NCBI RefSeq assembly: GCF_913776855.1
Contig: NZ_CAJYQD010000001.1
Span: 44,736-108,735 of the forward strand
DNA length: 64,000 bases
Direction of reading: 5' to 3'
From: an uncultured Sphingomonas sp.
GTDB lineage: Bacteria; Pseudomonadota; Alphaproteobacteria; Sphingomonadales; Sphingomonadaceae
Shown here: positions 20,231 through 28,930 of the stretch, piece after piece
How positions within the stretch are numbered: position 1 is the stretch's first letter
How the letters are laid out: each line of letters opens with the position of its first letter
Position numbers and translations under genes: made by a program
The notes under the pieces: model-generated
Seen by the model: only the letters and a program-made list of their open reading frames with translations
Databases searched by the model: none
What the model was told of the DNA's origin: nothing

Positions 20231-21694
20231 ATGCTGGGCTGGTTTCGCAAGAATGCCCCTATCCGGACGAAATTCGTCTTCATGGGGGGCATCTATACGC
20301 TCCTGACGGCGATCCCCGTTGTGGCAACGGTCGCAGCGGTCAACGGCCTGGCGTCGCCATCGCTGTTGATCGGCGTCGCGCTGGCCGCACTCGTGACGAC
20401 CATCGTGCTTACCGCCGTATTCCGCAGCGCGGTCTGCGACCCCTATGTCGATTCGGTGGTCGGCATGGAAGCGATCGCCGCCGGCGACCTGTCGCGCCCG
20501 ATCGACTATGTGGCGTATCAGGACTGCATCGGTCGCATGGCGCGCGCGATGCAGGTGTTCCAGGCCAATGGGCAGGCGGTCAAGGACGCTGCGCAGGGAC
20601 AGCAACAGGTGGTCGGCCGGTTGGGCGAAGGCCTGTCGCGGCTGGCCGCAAGCGACGTCAGCTATCGCATCGCCGAAACCTTTCCCGCCGATTACGAACG
20701 GCTGCGCACCGATTTCAACGCGGCGATGGACGCGGTGTCGGAAGTGCTGGCGGCGGTGCGCGAAGCAACCAGCGGCATCAACGACGGTGCCAACGACATT
20801 CGTGAGGCATCCGACGATTTGTCGCAGCGGACCGAGCAGCAGGCCGCAAGCCTGGAAGAGACGGCCGCCGCGATGGACCAGATCACCGGAACCGTGCGCG
20901 AAACGGCGGCCGGGGCGACCCGCGCCCACACCGTGGTCAACGAAACCCGCGACGAGGCCGAACAATCGGGCGACGTCGTGCGCCGCGCCGTCGATGCGAT
21001 GCACGGGATCGAGCGCGCGTCGGGCGAGATTGGCGACATCATCACCGTGATCGACGGCATCGCGTTCCAGACCAACCTGCTGGCGCTGAACGCCGGGGTC
21101 GAGGCCGCCCGTGCGGGTGATGCCGGCAAGGGCTTTGCCGTCGTCGCATCCGAAGTACGCGCGCTGGCGCAGCGGTCGGCCGATGCGGCCAAGGACGTGA
21201 AGACCAAGATCAACGCGTCGTCCGAACAGGTCGCGACCGGCGTCGAGCTGGTCAGCGAAACCGGCAAGGCGCTGCAACGGATCATCGGCCGCATTGGAGA
21301 GATCAGCGCGCTGGTCGGCACCATCGCGACCTCCGCCGATCAGCAGGCGACCGGGCTGCAACAGGTCAATACCGCCGTCAACGAGATGGACGGCGTGACG
21401 CAACAGAATGCCGCGATGGTCGAACAGGCCACCGCCGCTGCCCGCCGCCTGGCCGAAGAGGCACAGGAACTGACGCGGCAGGTGAACCGCTTCACGCTGG
21501 CCGCCGGGGCATCCGCCGGTGGCGGCATGTCGTCGTTCCGGGGCGCGCCGACGCAGAGCGCAGTCCATCGGCTGCAGGCCCGCGTGGCACAGGTCAGCCG
21601 CGACATGGCGCCGCCGCCGCGTCGAAAGGTCGCCGCCAGCGGCGGTCCTGCCGTCGCCGCTATGGTCGATGACGACGACTGGACCGAATTCTGA
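20231..21694 (+). CDS. Methyl-accepting chemotaxis protein
   Basis: Two N-terminal TMs, HAMP, signalling tip (AFQTNLLALNAGVEAARAGDAGKGFAVVASEVRALAQRS), C-terminal DWTEF pentapeptide. Confidence 0.95.
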   Translation: MLGWFRKNAPIRTKFVFMGGIYTLLTAIPVVATVAAVNGLASPSLLIGVALAALVTTIVLTAVFRSAVCDPYVDSVVGMEAIAAGDLSRPIDYVAYQDCIGRMARAMQVFQANGQAVKDAAQGQQQVVGRLGEGLSRLAASDVSYRIAETFPADYERLRTDFNAAMDAVSEVLAAVREATSGINDGANDIREASDDLSQRTEQQAASLEETAAAMDQITGTVRETAAGATRAHTVVNETRDEAEQSGDVVRRAVDAMHGIERASGEIGDIITVIDGIAFQTNLLALNAGVEAARAGDAGKGFAVVASEVRALAQRSADAAKDVKTKINASSEQVATGVELVSETGKALQRIIGRIGEISALVGTIATSADQQATGLQQVNTAVNEMDGVTQQNAAMVEQATAAARRLAEEAQELTRQVNRFTLAAGASAGGGMSSFRGAPTQSAVHRLQARVAQVSRDMAPPPRRKVAASGGPAVAAMVDDDDWTEF

Positions 21695-21735
21695 CCCGAA
21701 CGCCCGCCTGCGACCTCCTTCCACGGGACACTCCG

Positions 21736-21999
21736 ATGACCATCGCCCTTCCTGCCATATTAGACACTCCCGCCGCCGCCCCGCTGCGCCAGACGCTGCG
21801 CGATGCGATCGGCACCGGCCGCCCGATCCAGCTCGACGCGTCGGGGGTGGAGCGGATCGGCCAGGCGTGCCTGCAGGTGCTGGCCGCCGCTGAAGTCGCG
21901 GCGGAAGAGGCCGGTCAGCCATTCCACATCACCGGCGCAAGCCCTGTGTTCGCTGATATGGCGACGCTGGCGGCGCTCGACACCCTCCTCGCCGCCTGA
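21736..21999 (+). CDS. STAS domain-containing protein
   Basis: About 87-aa protein with STAS pattern (IQLDASGVERIGQACLQVLAAA), between mcp and cheA. Confidence 0.85.
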   Translation: MTIALPAILDTPAAAPLRQTLRDAIGTGRPIQLDASGVERIGQACLQVLAAAEVAAEEAGQPFHITGASPVFADMATLAALDTLLAA

Positions 22000-22014
22000 T
22001 CCGGAGCGAAGCCC

Positions 22015-24204
22015 ATGGACCTCGACGCAATCCAGCAGATCTTCTTCCAGGAATGTGAGGAAGGCCTTGCCGCGATGGAGGGCAACTTCACGTTGCTGCG
22101 CGACGGCGATCGCGATTCGGAAACGATCAACGCCGTGTTCCGCTGCGTCCATTCGATCAAGGGCGGGGCAGGGGCGTTCGGGCACGAGCGCCTGCAGGCC
22201 TATACCCATCAATATGAAACGCTGCTCGACCTGATCCGCAACGGTACGCTGGAGCTGACGCCCGCGCTGCTCGACGTGGTGGTGGGGGCGTTCGACGTGC
22301 TGTCCGACCATGTCGCGGCCGCGCGTGACCATGATACGCCGCCGTCCGATGCGGCGATGCTGGAACGGCTGGCCGCGGCGGCCGGGGGCGACACCGCTCC
22401 GAAGGCCGCCGCAACCCCCGCTCCCGACATCGCTCCGGCGGCCGCGGTGTCAGATGACTTCGACGACCTGATGTCGATGCTGGGCGATGTCGCGCAGTCG
22501 GAGGACGGCGCGGACGCGGCCAATGGCTGGCGCCTGCGCTACACGCCGGGGGCCAAGGCGTTCGAACATGGAGCCGAACCGCTGCTGCTGCTGCGCGAGC
22601 TGACGATGCTGGGGGGCAAGGTCACGCTTTGCGACCGGGCCGCGCTGCCCCCGCTCGACATGATGGAACCCGAGTGCGGCTATCTCGCATGGGACGTGGC
22701 ATTGCCGGCCAGCGTAGCCGAGGACGATATCCGCGCGGTGTTCGAATTCGGCGATCCGACCGCGATCACGTTGATGCAGGGCGATGCCGCGCCGGCCATG
22801 GCTGAAGATAGCGTCGATGCGCTGTTCGACCTGTTGGATTCGTTCGACGTGGCTCCTGCGCCGGTCGCGGTCGTCGAGGAACCGGCTGTCGTGGCATCGC
22901 CGCCTCCGCCGCCGCCGCCTGCGCCGGCACTGGTCGTTGCGCCGGCGCCCACACCCGCTCCGGTTGCGGCGGAGCCGGCCGCGCCGCGTGCCGTGGCGCC
23001 GAGCGCACCGGCGGCACCGCCCGCACAGACCATCCGCGTCGACCTCGACAAGCTCGACCGGCTGGTCAACCTGGTCGGCGAGCTGGTGATTACCCAGGCG
23101 ATGCTCGCGCAGCGGCTGGCCGAGAACCAGATGGGCGGCATTTCCGAACTCAGCGACCTCGAGCATCTGACGCGTGAGCTGCAGGAATCGACGATGGCGA
23201 TCCGCGCGCAGCCGATGAAGACCGTGTTCAGCCGCGTGCCGCGCATCGTCCGCGAACTGGAGGGCGAAACCGGCAAGCGGGTCCGCCTCGAGGTGGATGG
23301 CGAGATGACCGAGGTCGACAAGACCGTGGTCGAGCGTATTGGCGAGCCGCTGACCCATCTGATCCGCAACGCGGTCGACCACGGCCTCGAAATGCCCGAC
23401 GTTCGCGTCGCCGCGGGTAAGCCGGCCGAGGGCGTCGTTCGCCTGGCGGCGGCGCATCAGTCGGGGCGGATCGTCATCACCGTGTCCGACGATGGACAGG
23501 GCATCAACCGCGCGCGCGTGAAGGCGAAGGCGATCGAGAAGGGCATCATCATGCCCGATGCCGTGTTGAGCGATGAGGAGATCGACAATTTGATCTTCGC
23601 GCCCGGTTTTTCGACCGCGGCGGCGATCACCAACGTCTCCGGCCGGGGCGTCGGCATGGACGTGGTGCGCAAGAACATCCAGGCGCTGGGCGGTCGCATC
23701 GGCATCCAGTCGCGCGAGGGCTTCGGGTCCAGCTTTTCGCTCAGCCTGCCGCTGACGCTGGCGGTGCTGGACGGCATGATCGTGACCGTTGGCCAGCAGA
23801 CCTTCGTCATTCCGCTCGGCCATATCGTCGAAAGCCTGCGCCCTGACGACGACACGCTCAGCCGGCTGGGTCCGGACGGGACGCTGCTCGACGTGCGCGG
23901 GTCGTACGTGCCGGTGCTGCGCATCGCCGACTATCTGGGCATCGAGGGGGCGGAGCGGAACCCGACCAATGCCGTGCTGATCGTGGTCGAGGGCGACCAT
24001 GGCCAGGCCGCGCTGCTGGTCGACACGATCCAGGATCAGCGGCAGGTCGTGGTCAAGAGCCTCGAGGCGAATTACCAGGCGATCGACGGCGTAGCCGGGG
24101 CGACGATCCTTGGCGACGGGCGCGTCGCGCTGATCGCCGATGTCGATGCGCTGACCACCCGCGGCCGCTTCGCCAACCGTCCGTCGGCGGCGCTGGCGGC
24201 ATGA
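22015..24204 (+). CDS. cheA: Chemotaxis histidine kinase CheA
   Basis: P1 VHSIKGGAGAFG, Pro/Ala-rich linker, LVNLVGELVI dimerisation, HLIRNAVDHGLE, GRGVGMDVV, C-terminal CheW-like domain. Confidence 0.97.
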   Translation: MDLDAIQQIFFQECEEGLAAMEGNFTLLRDGDRDSETINAVFRCVHSIKGGAGAFGHERLQAYTHQYETLLDLIRNGTLELTPALLDVVVGAFDVLSDHVAAARDHDTPPSDAAMLERLAAAAGGDTAPKAAATPAPDIAPAAAVSDDFDDLMSMLGDVAQSEDGADAANGWRLRYTPGAKAFEHGAEPLLLLRELTMLGGKVTLCDRAALPPLDMMEPECGYLAWDVALPASVAEDDIRAVFEFGDPTAITLMQGDAAPAMAEDSVDALFDLLDSFDVAPAPVAVVEEPAVVASPPPPPPPAPALVVAPAPTPAPVAAEPAAPRAVAPSAPAAPPAQTIRVDLDKLDRLVNLVGELVITQAMLAQRLAENQMGGISELSDLEHLTRELQESTMAIRAQPMKTVFSRVPRIVRELEGETGKRVRLEVDGEMTEVDKTVVERIGEPLTHLIRNAVDHGLEMPDVRVAAGKPAEGVVRLAAAHQSGRIVITVSDDGQGINRARVKAKAIEKGIIMPDAVLSDEEIDNLIFAPGFSTAAAITNVSGRGVGMDVVRKNIQALGGRIGIQSREGFGSSFSLSLPLTLAVLDGMIVTVGQQTFVIPLGHIVESLRPDDDTLSRLGPDGTLLDVRGSYVPVLRIADYLGIEGAERNPTNAVLIVVEGDHGQAALLVDTIQDQRQVVVKSLEANYQAIDGVAGATILGDGRVALIADVDALTTRGRFANRPSAALAA

Positions 24205-25064
24205 GCCGGGCCGCCGCCCTCACCGACAATCGCGCGCGCGAATTCGCGTTCGATGCCGGCGACCACCGCGCCATCGCGGCGCTGGTGTATGACGAGGTCG
24301 GAATCCTGCTGCCCGATGGCAAGGCGCAATTGGTCTATGGCCGGATCGCCCCGCGCGTGCGGGCGTGCGGGCTGACCAGCTTTGCCGACTATGTGACCCG
24401 GATCGGCCGCGATGCCGAGGAACGCGGCCGCGCGATCGATGCGCTGACGACGAACCACACCAGCTTCTTTCGCGAAAACCATCATTTCGAGGATTTCGTG
24501 GAGCGGATCTGGCCGCCGCTGGCCGACCGGCTGGCAAAGGGGGGCCGGGTGCGGCTGTGGTCGGCGGCGTGTTCGAGCGGGGAAGAACCCTATTCGTGGC
24601 TGATGGCGATGTTCGGCACCGACCGCGCCGCCGCCCAACGACTTTTGAAGACCGACCTGCGGATGCTGGCGACCGATGTGTCGCCCAGCGTGCTGAACAC
24701 CGCGCGCGCCGGCCGGTATTCGAAGGAAACGATGCGGACCGTACCCGCGTCGCTGCGTTCCGTGTGGACCGGGGGGGACGGCGACAGCCTTGTCGTCGAT
24801 CCGGTCCTTCGCGACGCGATCGCGTTCAAGCCGCTAAACCTGCTCGGCGACTGGCCGTTCAAGGGGCGGTTCGACACGATCTTCTGTCGCAATGTGATGA
24901 TCTATTTCGACGAGCCTACCAAAGAGCGCCTGCTGGCGCGGCTCGGCGAGCGGTTGGAGGTTGGGGGGATGCTCTATATTGGTCACTCGGAGCGGCTGAT
25001 CGGCCCGGTGCAGGACAAGTTCCGCTGTATCGGCCGCACCGCCTATCAGAAGATCGCCGCATGA
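24201..25064 (+). CDS. cheR: Chemotaxis protein methyltransferase CheR
   Basis: TNHTSFFRENHHF, LWSAACSSGEEPYS, FDTIFCRNVMIYFD. Confidence 0.96.
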   Translation: MSRAAALTDNRAREFAFDAGDHRAIAALVYDEVGILLPDGKAQLVYGRIAPRVRACGLTSFADYVTRIGRDAEERGRAIDALTTNHTSFFRENHHFEDFVERIWPPLADRLAKGGRVRLWSAACSSGEEPYSWLMAMFGTDRAAAQRLLKTDLRMLATDVSPSVLNTARAGRYSKETMRTVPASLRSVWTGGDGDSLVVDPVLRDAIAFKPLNLLGDWPFKGRFDTIFCRNVMIYFDEPTKERLLARLGERLEVGGMLYIGHSERLIGPVQDKFRCIGRTAYQKIAA

Positions 25065-26095
25065 GCGTCCGGACCCTCATCGTCGATGATTCGATGGCGA
25101 TGCAGGCGATCATCCGCCGCCGGCTACTCGCTGATCCGGGAATCGAAGTCGTCGGTACCGCCGCCAGCGCCGACGAGGCCCGCGCGCAGATCAAGGCGCT
25201 GGACCCCGATGTCGTGACGCTGGACATCGAAATGCCGGGGATGAGCGGCCTGGACTTCCTCGAACGGCTGATGCGCCTGCGCCCGACGCCGGTGGTCATG
25301 CTGTCGACGCTAACCGCACAAGGGGCGGAGGCGAGCCTGACCGCGCTGGAGCGCGGCGCGTTCGACTGTTTCGACAAGACCCGGCTGATGGCCGGGACCG
25401 ACGCGGCCTGCACGTCGGAACTGACCGAACTGGTCCGCGCCGCCGCCACTGCGCGTCCCGCCGCACGCGCGACGCCGGTCCGCGCTGTGCCGGTGCAGGA
25501 ACGGGCAGGCTATACCCCGCGTCCCGGCGCGATGATCGCGATCGGCGCGTCGACCGGCGGGGTCGAGGCGCTGATCGAGCTGTTGTCGAGCTTTCCGGCG
25601 AACTGCCCGCCGACCGTTATCGTCCAGCATATGCCCGCGACCTTCACCCCCAGCTTTGCCGCACGCCTCAACCGCCTGTGCGCGCCAAGTGTCGAGGAAG
25701 CGCGTGCGGGCGCACCGCTGACGGTGGGCAAGGTCTATCTGGCGCCCGGTGGCGAACGGCATATGGAGATCGGCGGATCGGGCGAGCGCCGCCATTGCCG
25801 CCTGGTCGAAGGCGACAAGGTGAACGGCCACCGCCCGTCGGTCGACCGGCTGTTCCATTCGGTCGCGCGCCTTGCAGGGCGCGATGCGACCGCCGCGATC
25901 CTGACCGGCATGGGCTGCGACGGGGCGGAGGGGATGAAGGCGATGCGCGGCTGCGGGTCGATGACCTTCGGCCAGGACAAGGCGACCAGCGTCGTTTACG
26001 GGATGCCCGCCATCGCCCATCAGATCGGCGCGGTCGCCGAACAGCTGCCGCTGCGTCGCATCGCCCAGCGGCTGCTGGCGGAATGTGCTGCATGA
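25061..26095 (+). CDS. cheB: Protein-glutamate methylesterase CheB (catalytic residues present)
   Basis: Receiver domain plus GASTGG, QHMP and TGMGCDGAEGM catalytic motifs. Confidence 0.96.
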   Translation: MSVRTLIVDDSMAMQAIIRRRLLADPGIEVVGTAASADEARAQIKALDPDVVTLDIEMPGMSGLDFLERLMRLRPTPVVMLSTLTAQGAEASLTALERGAFDCFDKTRLMAGTDAACTSELTELVRAAATARPAARATPVRAVPVQERAGYTPRPGAMIAIGASTGGVEALIELLSSFPANCPPTVIVQHMPATFTPSFAARLNRLCAPSVEEARAGAPLTVGKVYLAPGGERHMEIGGSGERRHCRLVEGDKVNGHRPSVDRLFHSVARLAGRDATAAILTGMGCDGAEGMKAMRGCGSMTFGQDKATSVVYGMPAIAHQIGAVAEQLPLRRIAQRLLAECAA

Positions 26096-26640
26096 GCGCC
26101 TTGTCGGCCCGCGACGGTCTGCGCCGGCTGACGGTGGCGCAGGGCGAGATGAAGGTCAGCGACGAACGCGATGTCGTGTTGACGACGGTGCTGGGCAGCT
26201 GCGTCGCGGCGTGCTTCTATGATCCGGTCGCGCACATCGGCGGGATCAACCATTACCTGCTGGCCGATGGCAATGCGTCGGACCCCGCATCGATGCAGCG
26301 TTACGGCGTCTATGCGATGGAAGTGCTGATCAACGCGATGCTGGCGCGCGGCGCCGCGCGGTCGCGAATGCGTGCGCGCATCTTTGGCGGGGCGACGATG
26401 CGCGCGGGTTTCCGTGACATCGGCGGCGCGAACATCGCCTTTGCGCGGCAGTTCCTGCGCGACGAACGCATCGCGCTGGTCGGCGAGGATGTGGGGGGCA
26501 CGCAGGCCCGCCGGGTCGAATTTCGCGCGGCGGTCGGCCTGGCGCGATGCCGGTCGGTCGTCGACACGGCGCCACCGCCGATCGTCGTGCGCACACCGCC
26601 ACCGCCACCCGCCGCCGTCGGCGACGTGGAGTTTTTCTGA
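26092..26640 (+). CDS. cheD: Chemoreceptor glutamine deamidase CheD
   Basis: LGSCVAACFYD and GGINHYLL motifs; Pro-rich tail ending GDVEFF. Confidence 0.94.
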   Translation: MSALSARDGLRRLTVAQGEMKVSDERDVVLTTVLGSCVAACFYDPVAHIGGINHYLLADGNASDPASMQRYGVYAMEVLINAMLARGAARSRMRARIFGGATMRAGFRDIGGANIAFARQFLRDERIALVGEDVGGTQARRVEFRAAVGLARCRSVVDTAPPPIVVRTPPPPPAAVGDVEFF

Positions 26641-27035
26641 TGACCGAATTTGCACCGAGGGAGCCTCTAGCCGTGGCCAAGACGATCATGACCGTGGACG
26701 ATTCGCCCAGTATGCGGATGCTGCTGCGGGTCGCGCTGACCGATCTGGGATATAGCGTCGTGGAGGCCGAGGACGGCGTTCACGCACTGGAGAAGCTGGA
26801 CGGGTTTCAGCCCGACCTGCTGATCACCGACATCAACATGCCGCGCATGGACGGGTTCGGCCTGATCGCCGAGGTCCGCGGGCAGGGGCGTCGCAGCCTG
26901 CCGATCCTCGTCCTAACTACCGAGAGTTCCGACGAAAAAAAGCAGCGCGCACGCGATGCCGGTGCTACCGGCTGGATCGTCAAGCCGTTCCACCCCGAAA
27001 AGCTGGCCGCCGCGATCCGGCGCGTCCTGCACTGA
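26640..27035 (+). CDS. CheY-like single-domain response regulator
   Basis: TIMTVDDSPSMR, DLLITDINMPRMDG, LTTESS, WIVKPF. Confidence 0.95.
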   Translation: MTEFAPREPLAVAKTIMTVDDSPSMRMLLRVALTDLGYSVVEAEDGVHALEKLDGFQPDLLITDINMPRMDGFGLIAEVRGQGRRSLPILVLTTESSDEKKQRARDAGATGWIVKPFHPEKLAAAIRRVLH

Positions 27036-27061
27036 TCCTGCTGCGCGATAAGGAGCTTCCC

Positions 27062-27499
27062 ATGTCCCGCCAACTCATCACCTTTCAGCTGGGCGACCAG
27101 ATCCTCGGCGTCGACATCATGGCGATCCGCGAGATTCGTGCCTGGTCGCCGGCCACCCCGCTGCCCAACGTGCCGCCCTATGTGCGCGGTGTCGTGAACC
27201 TGCGCGGTGTCGTGCTGCCGGTGTTCGACCTGCGCCACCGGCTGAACTGGGGCGTGACCGACCCGTCGGCGCGCCATGTCATCATCGTCGTGCGGATCGG
27301 CGAACAGCTGCAGGGGATCATCGTCGATGCGGTGAACGACATCGTGTCGATCCATCCCGACGCCATGCAGCCGGTGCCCGACATCGGCGACGCCGAAGCG
27401 TCGCGATTCCTGGAAGGGTTGGCGACCATCGACAACCGCATGATCCTGGTGCTGGCGCTCGACCGACTGGTCGACCAGCCTGTCGCCGAAGCCGCTTGA
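27062..27499 (+). CDS. cheW: Chemotaxis coupling protein CheW
   Basis: TFQLGDQILGVDIMAIREI, PYVRGVVNLRGVVLPVFDLR. Confidence 0.96.
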   Translation: MSRQLITFQLGDQILGVDIMAIREIRAWSPATPLPNVPPYVRGVVNLRGVVLPVFDLRHRLNWGVTDPSARHVIIVVRIGEQLQGIIVDAVNDIVSIHPDAMQPVPDIGDAEASRFLEGLATIDNRMILVLALDRLVDQPVAEAA

Positions 27500-27532
27500 A
27501 GTACCGCGTAACTTTTCTGGGACAATCACATC

Positions 27533-28534
27533 ATGCCTGCTAGCACCAAGGTCCTCGTCGTCGACGACTCCCTGACCATGCGGGCGCTCATATCGGGCGC
27601 GCTCGAACGGATTCCGGGTGTCGAGGTCGTCGGACTGGCCGATGGCGCCGAGGAAGCGCGCTCGATGGTGGCGTCGCTCAAGCCGCATGTCATGACGCTC
27701 GACGTCGAGATGCCGGGCATGAGCGGCATCGAATATCTGGCCGAGATCATGGAATCGAAGCCGATGCCGGTCATCATGTTCTCGACCCGCACGACCGATG
27801 GCGCGGGCGAGACGATCGAGGCGCTGCGCCTGGGGGCGATCGACTGCCTGCCCAAGCCGCGCGTGGCGGCCCCGGCCGAACTGAACGCGATCATCGCCAA
27901 GCTCGGCAAGCGCATCAAGTCGGCGCGCAACGCGCCGGTGAAGGTTCCCAAGGTCGCCAGCGCCGCGCGGCCGATCGACTGGAACGGCCGCCTGCTGGTG
28001 GTCGGCGGCGATGCGTCCAGCACCGCATCGATGTTCCACCTGTTCGGCCAGTTCCCGCCGAACTGCCCGCCGACGATCGTCGTCCAGCATCTGGGACCGG
28101 GCCTGGTCGAGGGCATGGTGGAAAAGCTGGGATCGCAGGTCGCGCCAAAGGTCGTGGTGGCGCAGGACGGCATGGCGATCGAACAGGGCACGATCTATTT
28201 CGCGCCGCAGGGTGACCATCACCTCGTTGTCGATGCTTGGCCCTCAGGCAAGCTGCGGTTGCTGGCGCGCGATCCGGTGGCGGGTGAGCGGCCGTCGATC
28301 TCGCTGCTGTTCGCCGCAGCCGCCAAGGCGGCCGGATCGAACGCGGCGGGCGTGCTGTTCCTCGATGGCAGCGAAGATGGCGGCGGCGGGTTGAAGGCGA
28401 TGCTGGGCGCGGGCGGCTATGCCTTTGCCCCGGCGGAGACCGGCGGCGGGCATACGCTGTCGCGCGGCATGGTGACGCAGCCGGTGCCGGCCGATGGTCT
28501 CGCCGCCGGCGTGCTGAAGCTGTGTTCGAAATGA
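27533..28534 (+). CDS. Second CheB-like protein; esterase domain lacks the GxSxG serine (putative pseudo-methylesterase)
   Basis: Intact receiver domain; GASTGG of the neighbouring CheB aligns without gaps to GGDASS here; QH and acidic-loop D retained. Confidence 0.85.
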   Translation: MPASTKVLVVDDSLTMRALISGALERIPGVEVVGLADGAEEARSMVASLKPHVMTLDVEMPGMSGIEYLAEIMESKPMPVIMFSTRTTDGAGETIEALRLGAIDCLPKPRVAAPAELNAIIAKLGKRIKSARNAPVKVPKVASAARPIDWNGRLLVVGGDASSTASMFHLFGQFPPNCPPTIVVQHLGPGLVEGMVEKLGSQVAPKVVVAQDGMAIEQGTIYFAPQGDHHLVVDAWPSGKLRLLARDPVAGERPSISLLFAAAAKAAGSNAAGVLFLDGSEDGGGGLKAMLGAGGYAFAPAETGGGHTLSRGMVTQPVPADGLAAGVLKLCSK

Positions 28535-28809
28535 GCGGGGTCGCGTTCCCCGCCGCCTCGCCCGCGCTGGGCGAGGCGCTGGCCGGCGAGCTGGAGCGGG
28601 CTTCGCGCCTGCTCGGCGAGCTGGCGTTCGAGCTGGGCAGCGACGAAACGACGCTGCGCCGGCACCTGACCGGCCTGCAGTCGATCGACCATGTGACGCA
28701 GATCTTGCTGAACATCGCGACCGTGCTGCGCGCGGGCGAGGGAACGGATCAGCTGGCCGGGGTTACGCTGGAGGATGTCGCGGGACGATTGCGCGCGAGC
28801 CTGAATTGA
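28531..28809 (+). CDS. Hypothetical 92-aa helical protein, candidate CheZ-like phosphatase
   Basis: ATGA-coupled to cheB2; contains TGLQSIDHVTQILLNIATVL (LQxxDxxxQ). Confidence 0.7.
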   Translation: MSGVAFPAASPALGEALAGELERASRLLGELAFELGSDETTLRRHLTGLQSIDHVTQILLNIATVLRAGEGTDQLAGVTLEDVAGRLRASLN

Positions 28810-28814
28810 TCGGC

Positions 28815-28888
28815 TGGTGCCCCGTGCAGGAATCGAACCCGCGTCTCTTCGTTACAAAGGAAGCCGTTTACCATTAACGTAACGGGGC
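28815..28888 (-). tRNA. tRNA-Thr (anticodon UGU), encoded CCA
   Basis: Minus strand GCCCCGT...ACGGGGC A CCA; D arm CGTT/AACG, anticodon loop TTTGTAA, T arm GCGGG-TTCGATT-CCTGC. Confidence 0.85.
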
Positions 28889-28930
28889 ACGCCGCGTGCC
28901 ATCTACCAAGCGGCGGGTCGGACCACAATC

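Noticed and set aside
20147-21922. 591-aa minus-strand ORF opposite the MCP gene
   Set aside because: Antisense shadow; MCP on the plus strand has clear domain motifs.
22890-23035. Possible repeat insertion in cheA (Pro/Ala-rich codon run)
   Set aside because: In-frame Pro/Ala-rich linker between P1 and the dimerisation domain, common in CheA proteins.
22450-24000. 516-aa minus-strand ORF opposite cheA
   Set aside because: Shadow ORF; cheA is unambiguous and the antisense product has no recognisable motif.
24365-25060. Long N-terminal extension of cheB suggested by the ORF track
   Set aside because: Overlaps cheR out of frame; the real start is the ATGA at 25061 followed by MSVRTLIVDDS.
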